NCBI GenBank assembly: GCA_947458525.1
Contig: CANHAG010000083.1
Span: forward strand, 1 to 6,443
DNA from: Rhodospirillaceae bacterium
Lineage (GTDB): Bacteria; Pseudomonadota; Alphaproteobacteria; Rickettsiales; UBA3002
Direction: 5' to 3'
Length of the DNA: 6,443 nucleotides
A program made the translations under genes and the position numbers. Shown here in pieces: positions 1-6,174 of the stretch. The notes below the pieces were generated by a model. It saw nothing but the letters and a program-made list of their open reading frames with translations, was not told where the DNA came from and made no database searches. Position 1 is the stretch's first letter. Each line of letters opens with the position of its first letter.

Positions 1-894
1 AAGAAGCTTTATTTTGATGTGATTCCGCAGCAGGTGGATGACTACCTGACGCATCTGGAGAAATACCATCAGGGGTCAGGTTCCGGGCTCCAGGTTTCAG
101 GCAAGGAGGCACATGCTGGAGGAGCGTCGCCAGCGCCTCCTCTTACCTCCATTCCTGAAGGGGAGCCGCAAAAAACACTCCCCCCGCAAGCGGGGGGAGC
201 TGGAGGGGGGAATCTTGCGGCCGGTGCTGGTGTGGTAAATCATGTTCCCCCCCTTACGTCCCCCCCGCTTGCGGGGGGGATAGGAGAAGAAGCGAAAGCA
301 GGGGGAGCAGAGGGGGGGAGTCGCACGCCAGCCTCAGGGAGTAAGGCTGCCATGGAATCCCTAACCTCCCGCCTTGATAATCCTGTCTGGCATATTCACG
401 CGGGCAGGCCGCCTGCGCCGGAATCTTCCATCCGTTTCTCGCTGCTGCTTAATCTGGTCTCGGCCTGTAATGCCGAGGATACATCGGTATTATGGGGATT
501 TTTGAAGCGCGAACTGCCTGACGCTACCCCTCAGAATTCCCCTATGCTTGACCAGCTTTGCGGCTATGCGGTGCGCTATTATCACGACTTTGTGAAGCCC
601 ACGAAGCAGTTCCGCCCACCCACAGAGATGGAGCGCCGCGCCATGAGCGAACTGCGCGCGTATCTCGCGTCACTTGCGGCAGGGGTTGTGCCTGAAGACA
701 TCCAGACCCGCATCTATGAAATTGGCATGGCGCATTACGGCAAGGAAAACTTACGCGACTGGTTCAAGGCCAATTACGAATTGCTGCTCGGGCAATCCCA
801 GGGCCCGCGCATGGGTTCGTTCATTCACCTTTTCGGCGCGAAAGAAACGATCGCTCTCATTGACGTTGCCTTGAAGCGCGACATGGCGGCGTGA
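1..894 (+). CDS. lysS: Lysine--tRNA ligase, class I (C-terminal part; 5' end outside window)
   Basis: This gene charges tRNA(Lys) with lysine in the cytoplasm. The frame is open from the first base, giving 297 visible residues, so the GTG at 19 is not taken as a start; the Rossmann catalytic domain with its HIGH and KMSKS motifs must lie upstream. Recognisable class I LysRS blocks are KKLYFDVIPQQVDDYL at the left edge, NPVWHIHAG (nt 379-405), LLNLVSACNAEDTSVLWGF, GYAVRYYHDFVKPTKQFR, and the ending LLGQSQGPRMGSF. These form the C-terminal helical, anticodon-recognising part. The class I enzyme is typical of Archaea and many Alphaproteobacteria and is unrelated to class II LysS. The odd feature is about 90-100 extra residues rich in Pro, Gly and Ala between YHQ and NPVWHIH, where relatives as I recall them have a linker of about ten. 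The gene ends with TGA at 892-894. Family assignment is very secure; whether the insert is tolerated in the folded protein is unknown. Confidence 0.93.
   Translation, partial: KKLYFDVIPQQVDDYLTHLEKYHQGSGSGLQVSGKEAHAGGASPAPPLTSIPEGEPQKTLPPQAGGAGGGNLAAGAGVVNHVPPLTSPPLAGGIGEEAKAGGAEGGSRTPASGSKAAMESLTSRLDNPVWHIHAGRPPAPESSIRFSLLLNLVSACNAEDTSVLWGFLKRELPDATPQNSPMLDQLCGYAVRYYHDFVKPTKQFRPPTEMERRAMSELRAYLASLAAGVVPEDIQTRIYEIGMAHYGKENLRDWFKANYELLLGQSQGPRMGSFIHLFGAKETIALIDVALKRDMAA
178..213 (-). repeat. Palindromic repeat copy A (inverted relative to copy B)
   Basis: Perfect 10-bp arms, ctccccccgc at 178-187 and gcggggggag at 190-199, are separated by the two bases aa. Read on the minus strand, the unit is a C6 run, a seven-base spacer (tccagct), C6, gcttgc and G6. 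That is the same layout as copy B at 245-280. The two copies are therefore head to head and can pair with each other as well as within themselves. Confidence 0.75.
245..280 (+). repeat. Palindromic repeat copy B
   Basis: Perfect 10-bp arms, tcccccccgc at 259-268 and gcggggggga at 271-280, are separated by tt. They are preceded by a C7 run (247-253) and the spacer ttacgt. Downstream the G-rich flank continues to about 320, with G5 and G7 runs. The shared core with copy A (C-run, short spacer, C-run, gcttgc, G-run) argues that both derive from one mobile or proliferating element rather than from chance. Confidence 0.75.
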
Positions 895-924
895 AGTAAT
901 GCGTGCTTCTTCTCCAATCCCCAA

Positions 925-954
925 CGTCATCGCGAGCACAGCGAAGCAATGACG
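925..954. repeat. 30-bp imperfect palindrome, 'cgtcat(c/t)gc ... gcaatgacg' type
   Basis: The arms cgtcatcgc (925-933) and gcaatgacg (946-954) pair at 8 of 9 positions around a 12-base centre, gagcacagcgaa. Sequences beginning cgtcattgcgag and continuing with gcgaagcaat are, to my knowledge, widespread dispersed repeats in several bacterial groups, including Alphaproteobacteria. It occupies nearly half of the 71-bp gap between lysS and the HAD gene and ends 11 bases before the chosen HAD start. It could act as an RNA hairpin in the intercistronic region, affecting message stability or translation; this is inference. Confidence 0.7.
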
Positions 955-965
955 GAAAACTGACG

Positions 966-1796
966 ATGAAAAACCTCTCGGATATCATGCACGGCTACGA
1001 CGCCTTCCTTATCGATCTCTGGGGCGTGATGCATGATGGCACACAGCTTTACCCCGGCGCTGGCGCAGCGCTTGCAGCGCTTCATGCGGCGGGCAGGCCA
1101 GTGGTGTTTCTCTCTAACGCCCCGCGTCAGGCAACAAAAGCCATCGCCACACTCGACCGACTCGGCGTGCCGCGCACTCACTACCATGCGCTGATTACCT
1201 CCGGGCAGATCGCGCATGACCGATTAAAGGCGGAAACTGTGTCAGGCCAGCGGCGCTACTATTACCTCGGCCCCTCCAAGGACGAGGATATTCTCGCAGA
1301 TTTGGAACATTACATAGAAGTGAACACACCGCAGGAGGCTGATTTTGTGCTTAATACCGGGTATGAAGTTGACTTTCAGCCGCACAATGAAATCCTGCCG
1401 ACGCTGGAGAAACTACTCGCCGCGAAACTGCCGCTGCTCTGCGTCAACCCTGACCTTGAAGTGGTGAAACAGGACGGAACAGAAATGCTCTGCGCCGGAT
1501 CGGTCGCTGCAGAATATGAGCGGATGGGCGGAGCCGTGACCTATATCGGCAAGCCCCATGCCAATGCGTTTGCGGCCGCGCTCGGCGCACTGCCCGGCGG
1601 CACAGCCACAGGCCGGGTGCTGATGATTGGCGATAACCCCGCGACCGATATTGCCGGAGCGAAGGCGGCCGGGATTGACTCCCTCCTCATCACCGGCGGG
1701 GTGCTGAAAGTAAAACACGGAAAAATACTTAGCGAGACCGAAGCCCGCCAGATCTGCCCGGCGGCGACGCATATTCTTCCCGCCTTCAGCGGCTAA
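966..1796 (+). CDS. HAD-superfamily class IIA hydrolase (TIGR01459-like)
   Basis: A predicted cytoplasmic phosphatase of 276 residues; substrate unknown. The HAD motifs are in order. Motif I is DLWGVMHDG with the nucleophile at Asp17. Motif II is FLSNAPR with Ser50. Motif III is GKPH with Lys196. Motif IV is IGDNPATDIAGA with Asp223 and Asp228. The region between motifs II and III is a class IIA (NagD-like) cap. Motif I lacks the usual second aspartate two residues after the nucleophile, having Trp19; I recall this DxWGV form as normal for the subfamily often annotated as TIGR01459. The ATG at 966 is chosen because the upstream GTG at 903 would translate the palindrome at 925-954. The ribosome-binding site is weak (gacgga near 951-956). 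The gene may be co-transcribed with lysS. Its 3' end overlaps the opposite-strand tlpA-like gene by 11 bp. Family is confident; role is not known. Confidence 0.88.
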   Translation: MKNLSDIMHGYDAFLIDLWGVMHDGTQLYPGAGAALAALHAAGRPVVFLSNAPRQATKAIATLDRLGVPRTHYHALITSGQIAHDRLKAETVSGQRRYYYLGPSKDEDILADLEHYIEVNTPQEADFVLNTGYEVDFQPHNEILPTLEKLLAAKLPLLCVNPDLEVVKQDGTEMLCAGSVAAEYERMGGAVTYIGKPHANAFAAALGALPGGTATGRVLMIGDNPATDIAGAKAAGIDSLLITGGVLKVKHGKILSETEARQICPAATHILPAFSG

Positions 1797-2313
1797 GTGC
1801 CGCGTCGATGGGTGCAAGATTTTCCTCGCTCAGCCAGTTGGTCGCTCCAGCGAAATGTGCAATGACCTTGCCCTCGCGGTCGATGAGGTAGGTCATGGGC
1901 AGGGCTTGCCAGGTTAGCGCCTCGCTCACCTCGCCCTTTGCATCCAGCGCCAGATGCGGCAGGGTGAGTTTCTGCTTATCAAAAAAACGGCGCAGCGCCT
2001 CAAATGGCAGACTATCAAGCGAAAGAGGAATCACCACCAGCCCCTTGCTCCCGCGCTTTTTCTCAAGCGCATCAAGGGTGGGCAGTTCTTTGAGGCAGGG
2101 CACGCACCAGGTCGCCCAGAAATTAAGCAGCACCACCTTGCCTTTGAAATCGGCAAGGGTGACGGCGCCGCCCTGCATTTCGATAGCCCCCGCAGGCGCC
2201 GCTATGGGCGGTTTCATGTCAATCCAGCGGTAATAGGGGCTGTCTTTCCCCAGCGCCGGTACTGAAATGATTGCGAGGACGGCGAAAGCCGCTATATGTC
2301 TCAGCAGATGCAT
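1786..2313 (-). CDS. TlpA/ResA-family thiol:disulfide oxidoreductase, exported
   Basis: A 175-residue thioredoxin-fold protein. Residues 1-22 form a signal peptide or membrane anchor (basic MHLLRH, then a hydrophobic stretch to about Ala20), which places the domain in the periplasm. The redox motif is WATWCVPC with Cys70 and Cys73, preceded by the TlpA-type phrase [18 protein letters not shown], and the cis-proline is Pro139 in ALPMTYLID. Such proteins reduce disulfides in the periplasm, for example in apocytochrome c or copper-site assembly; the actual partner cannot be read here. The ATG at 2311-2313 (minus strand) is chosen over a TTG at 2353-2355, because it places the signal peptide at the N-terminus and avoids running into argH. 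No good Shine-Dalgarno is visible (upstream bases ctcgcccc). Its start is 14 bp from that of divergent argH, and its end overlaps the convergent HAD gene. Confidence 0.9.
   Translation of the reverse strand: MHLLRHIAAFAVLAIISVPALGKDSPYYRWIDMKPPIAAPAGAIEMQGGAVTLADFKGKVVLLNFWATWCVPCLKELPTLDALEKKRGSKGLVVIPLSLDSLPFEALRRFFDKQKLTLPHLALDAKGEVSEALTWQALPMTYLIDREGKVIAHFAGATNWLSEENLAPIDAALSR
2271..2298 (+). promoter_or_regulatory. Possible sigma70-type promoter for argH
   Basis: TTGCGA at 2271-2276 and TATATG at 2293-2298 are separated by 16 bases, each matching 4 of 6 consensus positions. A start near 2305 would leave a leader of about 23 bases before the argH ATG. The site lies inside the signal-peptide codons of the divergent tlpA-like gene, as it must given the 14-bp gap. 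Such matches occur often by chance. Confidence 0.3.
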
Positions 2314-2327
2314 GGGGCGAGATACTA

Positions 2328-3728
2328 ATGGCAAAGAAAAAAAACACCAAGGCAAATGCGCTGTGGGGTGGGCATTTCAGTGCTGGTCCGGCCGCTGCAT
2401 TTGCCGAGATCAATCCCTCGATTGACGTCGATCAGCGGCTTTACCGTGAGGACATTCAAGGCTCGCTCGCCCATGTGGAGATGCTGGCCGCGCAGAAGAT
2501 TATCTCTGCGAAAGACGCAGCGTCAATCAGCAAGGGGCTGAAACAGATTCAAGCTGAAATCGAATCCGGAAAATTCACCTTCACCCCGGCGCTCGAAGAT
2601 ATCCATATGCATATTGAAGCGCGGCTTTCCGAGCTGATTGGCGCAGTGGCCGGCAAGCTGCACACAGCGCGCTCGCGCAACGATCAGGTGGCGACCGATC
2701 TCAGGCTTTATTCCCGCCACGCGCTTCGGGCACTGGATGCGGCCTTGCGCGAGTTACAGGCCGCATTACTCGTTCAGGCCGAACAGCACACCGCCACGAT
2801 TTTGCCGGGCATGACCCATCTGCAACCCGCGCAGCCGATTCTGTTTGCCCATCACCTGCTTGCTTATGTGGAAATGTTCCAGCGCGACCGCACGCGGCTG
2901 GAAGATGCCGGTCTACGCATGAATGAATCCCCGCTGGGTGCGGCAGCACTGGCTGGCACCACCTATCCCATTGACCGTGCGCGTACTGCAAAGGCTCTTG
3001 GCTTTGCTGCGCCCATGCGTAACTCGCTCGATGCGGTGAGTGACCGCGATTATGTGATTGAGATTCTGGCAGCGCTCTCGCTTGTTGCCATGCATCTATC
3101 GCGCCTTGCGGAAGAAATGATTTTCTGGAGCAATCCGCTCGTTGGCTTCATCCGTCTGAGCGATGCATTCACGAGCGGCTCTTCCATCATGCCGCAGAAG
3201 CGCAATCCGGATGCGGCGGAGCTGATTCGCGGCAAATCCGGCGGCATCATCGGTGCGCTCAGTGCGCTGCTTATCACCATGAAATCCCTGCCGCTTGCGT
3301 ATAATAAAGACATGCAGGAAGATAAACGCGCATATTTTCATGCGCTCGACGAAACCCTGCTCATGCTTGCCGCCATGACGGGAATGGTCGCCGATATGCG
3401 CGTGCATAAAGACACGATGCGCCGCGCCGCGAGCCGTGGATTTCTGAACGCCACCGACCTTGCCGACTGGCTGGTGCAGACACTTGCCATACCCTTCCGC
3501 GAGGCGCATCACCTGACCGGCAAACTCGTACTGCTGGCCGAGAAGAAAAAATGCGGGCTTGAGGAGCTTTCGCTCAAAGAAATGCAAACGGTGCATCCAA
3601 AAATCACCAGAGACATTTACCATGCGCTGGCGCTTGAGAATTGCGTGGCACGGCGCAAAAGCGAGGGTGGTACGGCGCCAGAGCGTGTGCGTGCGGCGAT
3701 TGCAACCGCGAAAAAGGAGTATCTGTGA
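2328..3728 (+). CDS. argH: Argininosuccinate lyase
   Basis: This enzyme catalyses the last step of arginine biosynthesis, splitting argininosuccinate into arginine and fumarate in the cytoplasm; it is a homotetramer of the fumarase/aspartase superfamily. The 466-residue length fits the family. The N-terminal [10 protein letters not shown] leads to [30 protein letters not shown] and [20 protein letters not shown] are the first conserved block. HLQPAQP with His164 is the second. [12 protein letters not shown] at 284-295 is the superfamily signature in the mobile catalytic serine loop, and it is followed by [13 protein letters not shown]. The ATG at 2328 is preceded by a purine-rich ggcgag at 2316-2321 and opens the alphaproteobacterial-style lysine-rich lead MAKKKNTK. 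A longer upstream reading would overlap the divergent gene and is not needed. The TGA stop overlaps the GTG of the next gene, so argH is likely the first gene of an argH, lipoprotein, lysA operon. Confidence 0.97.
   Translation: MAKKKNTKANALWGGHFSAGPAAAFAEINPSIDVDQRLYREDIQGSLAHVEMLAAQKIISAKDAASISKGLKQIQAEIESGKFTFTPALEDIHMHIEARLSELIGAVAGKLHTARSRNDQVATDLRLYSRHALRALDAALRELQAALLVQAEQHTATILPGMTHLQPAQPILFAHHLLAYVEMFQRDRTRLEDAGLRMNESPLGAAALAGTTYPIDRARTAKALGFAAPMRNSLDAVSDRDYVIEILAALSLVAMHLSRLAEEMIFWSNPLVGFIRLSDAFTSGSSIMPQKRNPDAAELIRGKSGGIIGALSALLITMKSLPLAYNKDMQEDKRAYFHALDETLLMLAAMTGMVADMRVHKDTMRRAASRGFLNATDLADWLVQTLAIPFREAHHLTGKLVLLAEKKKCGLEELSLKEMQTVHPKITRDIYHALALENCVARRKSEGGTAPERVRAAIATAKKEYL
3714..3719 (+). 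promoter_or_regulatory. Shine-Dalgarno site deciding the lipoprotein start
   Basis: A clear AAGGAG sits inside the last codons of argH, five bases before the GTG at 3725. It is the strongest ribosome-binding site in the window and selects that GTG over the in-frame ATG codons at 3743 and 3746. Confidence 0.8.
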
Positions 3729-3952
3729 GACCAGCACTGCTCATGATGTGCGCGGCGTTGCTGCTTACTGCCTGCGGCGTGCAGCGGCCGCTGATTGCAC
3801 CGCGCGACATTCCCGCGTATGAGGCAAAACGCAAAAAGAAGCAGGAAGATATCCGCCGCTATCAGGAAGAAGAAGCGCTGAAGAATGGGGCACCGCCTGC
3901 GCCTGCGCCTGTACCTGTGGGGCAACCCCCTGCCTCTTCCTCGGGGCGGTGA
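3725..3952 (+). CDS. Small lipoprotein, LptM/YifL-like
   Basis: A 75-residue predicted lipoprotein. The GTG start overlaps the argH stop by four bases (GTGA) and has a strong Shine-Dalgarno. The short signal sequence ([16 protein letters not shown]) ends in a lipobox, with Leu14-Thr15-Ala16 before the lipidated Cys17. The sequence right after the cysteine, [10 protein letters not shown], resembles the CGxKGPLYLP-type motif of LptM/YifL proteins, which help mature the LptD-LptE lipopolysaccharide translocon; the match is partial because KGP is QRP here. Residues about 32-53 are a highly charged probable helix ([21 protein letters not shown] region), followed by a Pro/Ala-rich tail ([14 protein letters not shown]). 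Genes of this kind commonly lie just before lysA or dapF. The lipoprotein call is firm; the LptM role is a moderate inference. Confidence 0.82.
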   Translation: MRPALLMMCAALLLTACGVQRPLIAPRDIPAYEAKRKKKQEDIRRYQEEEALKNGAPPAPAPVPVGQPPASSSGR

Positions 3953-5211
3953 TGGATCATTTCTCCTACCGCCAGGGCATCTATCACGCCGAAGGGGTCG
4001 CAATCCCGGCGCTTGCCGAAGCCATTGGCACGCCGTTTTATTGCTATTCCAGCGCGACTCTCACCCACCATTACCGCGTATTTCATGATGCGCTTGCTTC
4101 GCTCAATCCGCGCATCTGTTTTGCGGTGAAAGCAAACAGTAATCTTGGCGTACTTGCCACGCTCAACCGCCTTGGGGCGGGGGCGGATGTCGTATCAGAA
4201 GGCGAGGCTAGACGCGCACTTGCCGCCGGTATTCCGGCAGAAAAAATTGTATTTTCCGGTGTTGGCAAAACGAAAGATGAAATGCGTTTTGCCTTGGAGC
4301 AGGGGATTTTTCAATTCAATGTCGAGTCCGACCGTGAGCTGCGGGCACTCTCAGAAGTAGCCACCCATATGGGAGTAAAAGCACCCGTTGCGCTGCGCGT
4401 CAACCCCGATGTGGACGCGGCAACGCATGCGAAAATCTCGACTGGAAAAAAGGAAAATAAATTCGGCATCGCCATGGATCACGCGGCGGATGTGTATGCC
4501 CTCGCGGCCATGCTGCCCGGTATCAGGGTGGTGGGAATTTCCGTACATATCGGCTCGCAGCTTACCTCGCTTGCCCCTTTCCGCACCGCATACCGCAAGC
4601 TGCGCGAGCTGGTGCTGCAACTGCGCGACGCAGGCCACCCCATCACCCGCATCGATCTGGGCGGCGGGCTTGGCGTGCCCTATCTGCAGCGTGACGCTGC
4701 ACCGCCCGCACCTGCCGAATATGCCGCTATTGTGCGCGAAACCATGGGCGATCTTGGCGCGACACTCATGTTTGAACCGGGGCGGTTGATTGCCGGAAAT
4801 GCGGGGATTTTAGTCACGCGCGTGCTTTATGTGAAACAGGCGGCGGAGCATCTTTATGTCATCGTCGATGCGGGGATGAATGATCTGATGCGCCCGGCGC
4901 TGTATGATGCGCGGCATGAAATTCTGCCCGTGCGCGAGGGCGGCGCATCGCCCACCACACTCACCGTTGCCGGGCCGGTCTGTGAATCAAGTGACGTATT
5001 TGCAAAAGACATTTCCCTGCCCCTGCCTGCAGAAGGGGAACTGCTCGCCCTGCGTACTGCGGGAGCTTATGGGGCTTCCATGGCCAATAGTTATAACTCT
5101 AGGCTATTGATTCCGGAAGTCATGGTGAACGGTTCAGATTACGCCCTCACCCGTCCGCGCCCGACCTATGACGCGATGCTCGCAGCCGAACAGCTTCCGT
5201 GGTGGATGTAG
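3952..5211 (+). CDS. lysA: Diaminopimelate decarboxylase
   Basis: This enzyme catalyses the last step of lysine biosynthesis, decarboxylating meso-diaminopimelate to L-lysine with pyridoxal phosphate. The 419-residue length is normal for the fold III (alanine racemase-like) family. The PLP lysine is Lys60 in CFAVKANSN. His199 lies in VHIGSQL, the phosphate-binding glycine loop is DLGGGLG at 235-241, FEPGR is at 274-278, and the catalytic cysteine loop is GPVCESSDVFAKD with Cys344. AGAYGASMANSYNSR near 370-384 completes the active site. The ATG at 3952 shares its A with the stop TGA of the lipoprotein gene, a TGATG junction that implies coupled translation; the GTG one codon earlier at 3949 is a possible alternative. 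There is no strong Shine-Dalgarno (cggggcgg precedes the start), which agrees with coupling. The stop is TAG at 5209-5211. Confidence 0.97.
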   Translation: MDHFSYRQGIYHAEGVAIPALAEAIGTPFYCYSSATLTHHYRVFHDALASLNPRICFAVKANSNLGVLATLNRLGAGADVVSEGEARRALAAGIPAEKIVFSGVGKTKDEMRFALEQGIFQFNVESDRELRALSEVATHMGVKAPVALRVNPDVDAATHAKISTGKKENKFGIAMDHAADVYALAAMLPGIRVVGISVHIGSQLTSLAPFRTAYRKLRELVLQLRDAGHPITRIDLGGGLGVPYLQRDAAPPAPAEYAAIVRETMGDLGATLMFEPGRLIAGNAGILVTRVLYVKQAAEHLYVIVDAGMNDLMRPALYDARHEILPVREGGASPTTLTVAGPVCESSDVFAKDISLPLPAEGELLALRTAGAYGASMANSYNSRLLIPEVMVNGSDYALTRPRPTYDAMLAAEQLPWWM

Positions 5212-5219
5212 CATAGTAC

Positions 5220-5263
5220 CCGGCAATCTTGCCGGTTGCAAGCCCCACCTGCCTGTGGCAGGT
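5220..5263 (+). promoter_or_regulatory. Two tandem hairpins between lysA and the YihY-family gene
   Basis: Hairpin 1 pairs ccggca (5220-5225) with tgccgg (5230-5235) around an atct loop. Hairpin 2 pairs acctgcc (5247-5253) with ggcaggt (5257-5263) around a tgt loop. Neither is followed by a T run, so an intrinsic terminator is doubtful. The second ends eight bases before the downstream ATG and its 3' arm holds the only nearby purine-rich stretch (ggcagg). It could therefore hide the ribosome-binding site, or protect the upstream message from 3' decay. The stems are seen; the roles are inferred. Confidence 0.5.
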
Positions 5264-5271
5264 TCGCCCCC

Positions 5272-6174
5272 ATGTGGCGATGGGCGAAACAGGCGATCCT
5301 CCATATTTACCGGGCGGGCGATAATCTGGTCGAAAATGACGGGATTGAGCTGGCCGGCTACCTCACATTTCTTGAGCTTCTCTCGCTGTTTCCCTTCCTT
5401 GTGATTCTTGTCGCCGTTACCGGATTTATTGGTCAGGGCGAGGCGGGAAGCGGCTTCATTCAGCTGGTCATTAACCACATGCCGGATGCGGCGGTGAATG
5501 TGCTCAAACCACGGATTGATGAAATTATCTCTGGCCCGCCTCAGGGGCTGCTTACCCTGTCGATTCTTGGCGCGTTATGGACCTCTTCCTCGGTGGTGGA
5601 AGGCTTTCGCACAGTGCTCAACCGCGCCTATCAGGTGAGCGAGCCGCCCACCTATATTCTAAGGCGCATGCTCTCGATGCTGCAGATTATTCTTTTCAGC
5701 CTGATTCTGATTGTGGTGATGCTGGTTCTGGTACTGGCGCCGGTAGTGATAGCAAAAATCGAGCATGAAACCGGGCTTGATCTGCCGCCGGAGCTGGCCG
5801 CTTTTTTCATGCAGGATTTTTTCTATTTCTCCATCCTCGCCATGTTTTTGATGGTGGCAAGCCTTTATTACTGGCTGCCCAACATCAAACAATCGCTGAT
5901 TGGCGTGCTTCCCGGCGCCCTGATTGTAGTAGCGGGGTGGATTAGCGGGGCGGCGCTCGTGGTGTTTTATCTCACCAATGTGTCACAGGTGAACCTCATT
6001 TACGGCTCGCTTTCGGGCTTTATTGCTACCTTACTGTTCTTTTTTGTCATGAATGTGATTTTCATTTATGGCGCCGAGTTCAACCACGAACTTCTGAAAG
6101 CCCTTGGCCGCCGGGTCATCGAGCGTGAACATTCTGACATGTCGCCGGACGAGAAGGTGATAAGTAAGGATTAG
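5272..6174 (+). CDS. YihY/BrkB-family inner-membrane protein
   Basis: A 300-residue integral membrane protein of unknown molecular function (family once called ribonuclease BN or BrkB by mistake or association). The family start FxxAGDxxxxNDGxxLAGYLTF-like stretch is present (RAGDNLVENDGIELAGYLTF, residues 14-33), with a SLFPFLVIL segment after it. About six membrane segments can be seen near residues 33-53, 92-108, 135-162, 183-203, 207-235 and 246-268. The most characteristic block is IYGSLSGFIATLLFFFVMNVIFIYGAEFNHEL near 243-274, matching the family's YGSLAG...GAELN pattern. The C-terminal tail (about 275-300) is charged and cytoplasmic. The ATG at 5272 is used; an earlier TTG at 5236 would read through the hairpins. 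It lies 60 bp after lysA and may be read from the same transcript. Family is secure; biological role is not. Confidence 0.9.
   Translation: MWRWAKQAILHIYRAGDNLVENDGIELAGYLTFLELLSLFPFLVILVAVTGFIGQGEAGSGFIQLVINHMPDAAVNVLKPRIDEIISGPPQGLLTLSILGALWTSSSVVEGFRTVLNRAYQVSEPPTYILRRMLSMLQIILFSLILIVVMLVLVLAPVVIAKIEHETGLDLPPELAAFFMQDFFYFSILAMFLMVASLYYWLPNIKQSLIGVLPGALIVVAGWISGAALVVFYLTNVSQVNLIYGSLSGFIATLLFFFVMNVIFIYGAEFNHELLKALGRRVIEREHSDMSPDEKVISKD

Larger units (their letters stand above)
73..351 (+). repeat. In-frame low-complexity insert in lysS carrying inverted palindromic elements
   Basis: This block of roughly 280 bp lies between two conserved parts of class I LysRS and keeps the reading frame open. 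It encodes a Gly/Pro/Ala-rich tract with recurring PPL, AGG and GGG words and no similarity to the flanking enzyme. It holds many C or G runs of 5-7 bases and two copies of a palindrome in opposite orientation. Its first 40 bases contain a separate degenerate repeat (caggttcc and caggtttc, near 77-102). The boundaries are approximate: the left is set after the YHQ codons and the right before MESLTSRLDNPVW, which may be native linker. It resembles in concept the Rickettsia palindromic elements that insert in frame into genes, but I do not claim sequence identity with them. Confidence 0.75.

Noticed and set aside
73..351. CRISPR array or insertion sequence inside lysS
   Set aside because: There are only two palindromic copies in opposite orientation, without regular spacers. 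There is no transposase frame or target-site duplication that I can define.
1..894. lysS as a pseudogene because of the insert
   Set aside because: The frame stays open across the insert, and the conserved C-terminal blocks follow intact to a normal stop.
903..965. GTG at 903 as the start of the HAD hydrolase
   Set aside because: It would add 21 residues encoded largely by the palindrome at 925-954, with no family similarity. The ATG at 966 begins at the normal position for the family.
1789..1803. Hairpin gcggc/gccgc across the HAD and tlpA-like stop codons as a two-way terminator
   Set aside because: The stem is only five base pairs and there is no T run on either strand; chance is a fair explanation.
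2314..2355. TTG at 2353-2355 (minus) as the start of the TlpA-like protein
   Set aside because: It would put 14 residues before a good signal peptide and extend into argH codons. The ATG at 2311-2313 fits better.
3096..3737. 213-codon open frame on the minus strand inside argH, plus other long antisense frames at 1413-1817 and 3617-4003
   Set aside because: They are shadows of well-identified genes with high G+C. The translations show no domain, signal sequence or sensible composition.
5236..5271. TTG at 5236 as the start of the YihY-family protein
   Set aside because: The added residues come from the hairpin region and do not match the family N-terminus.
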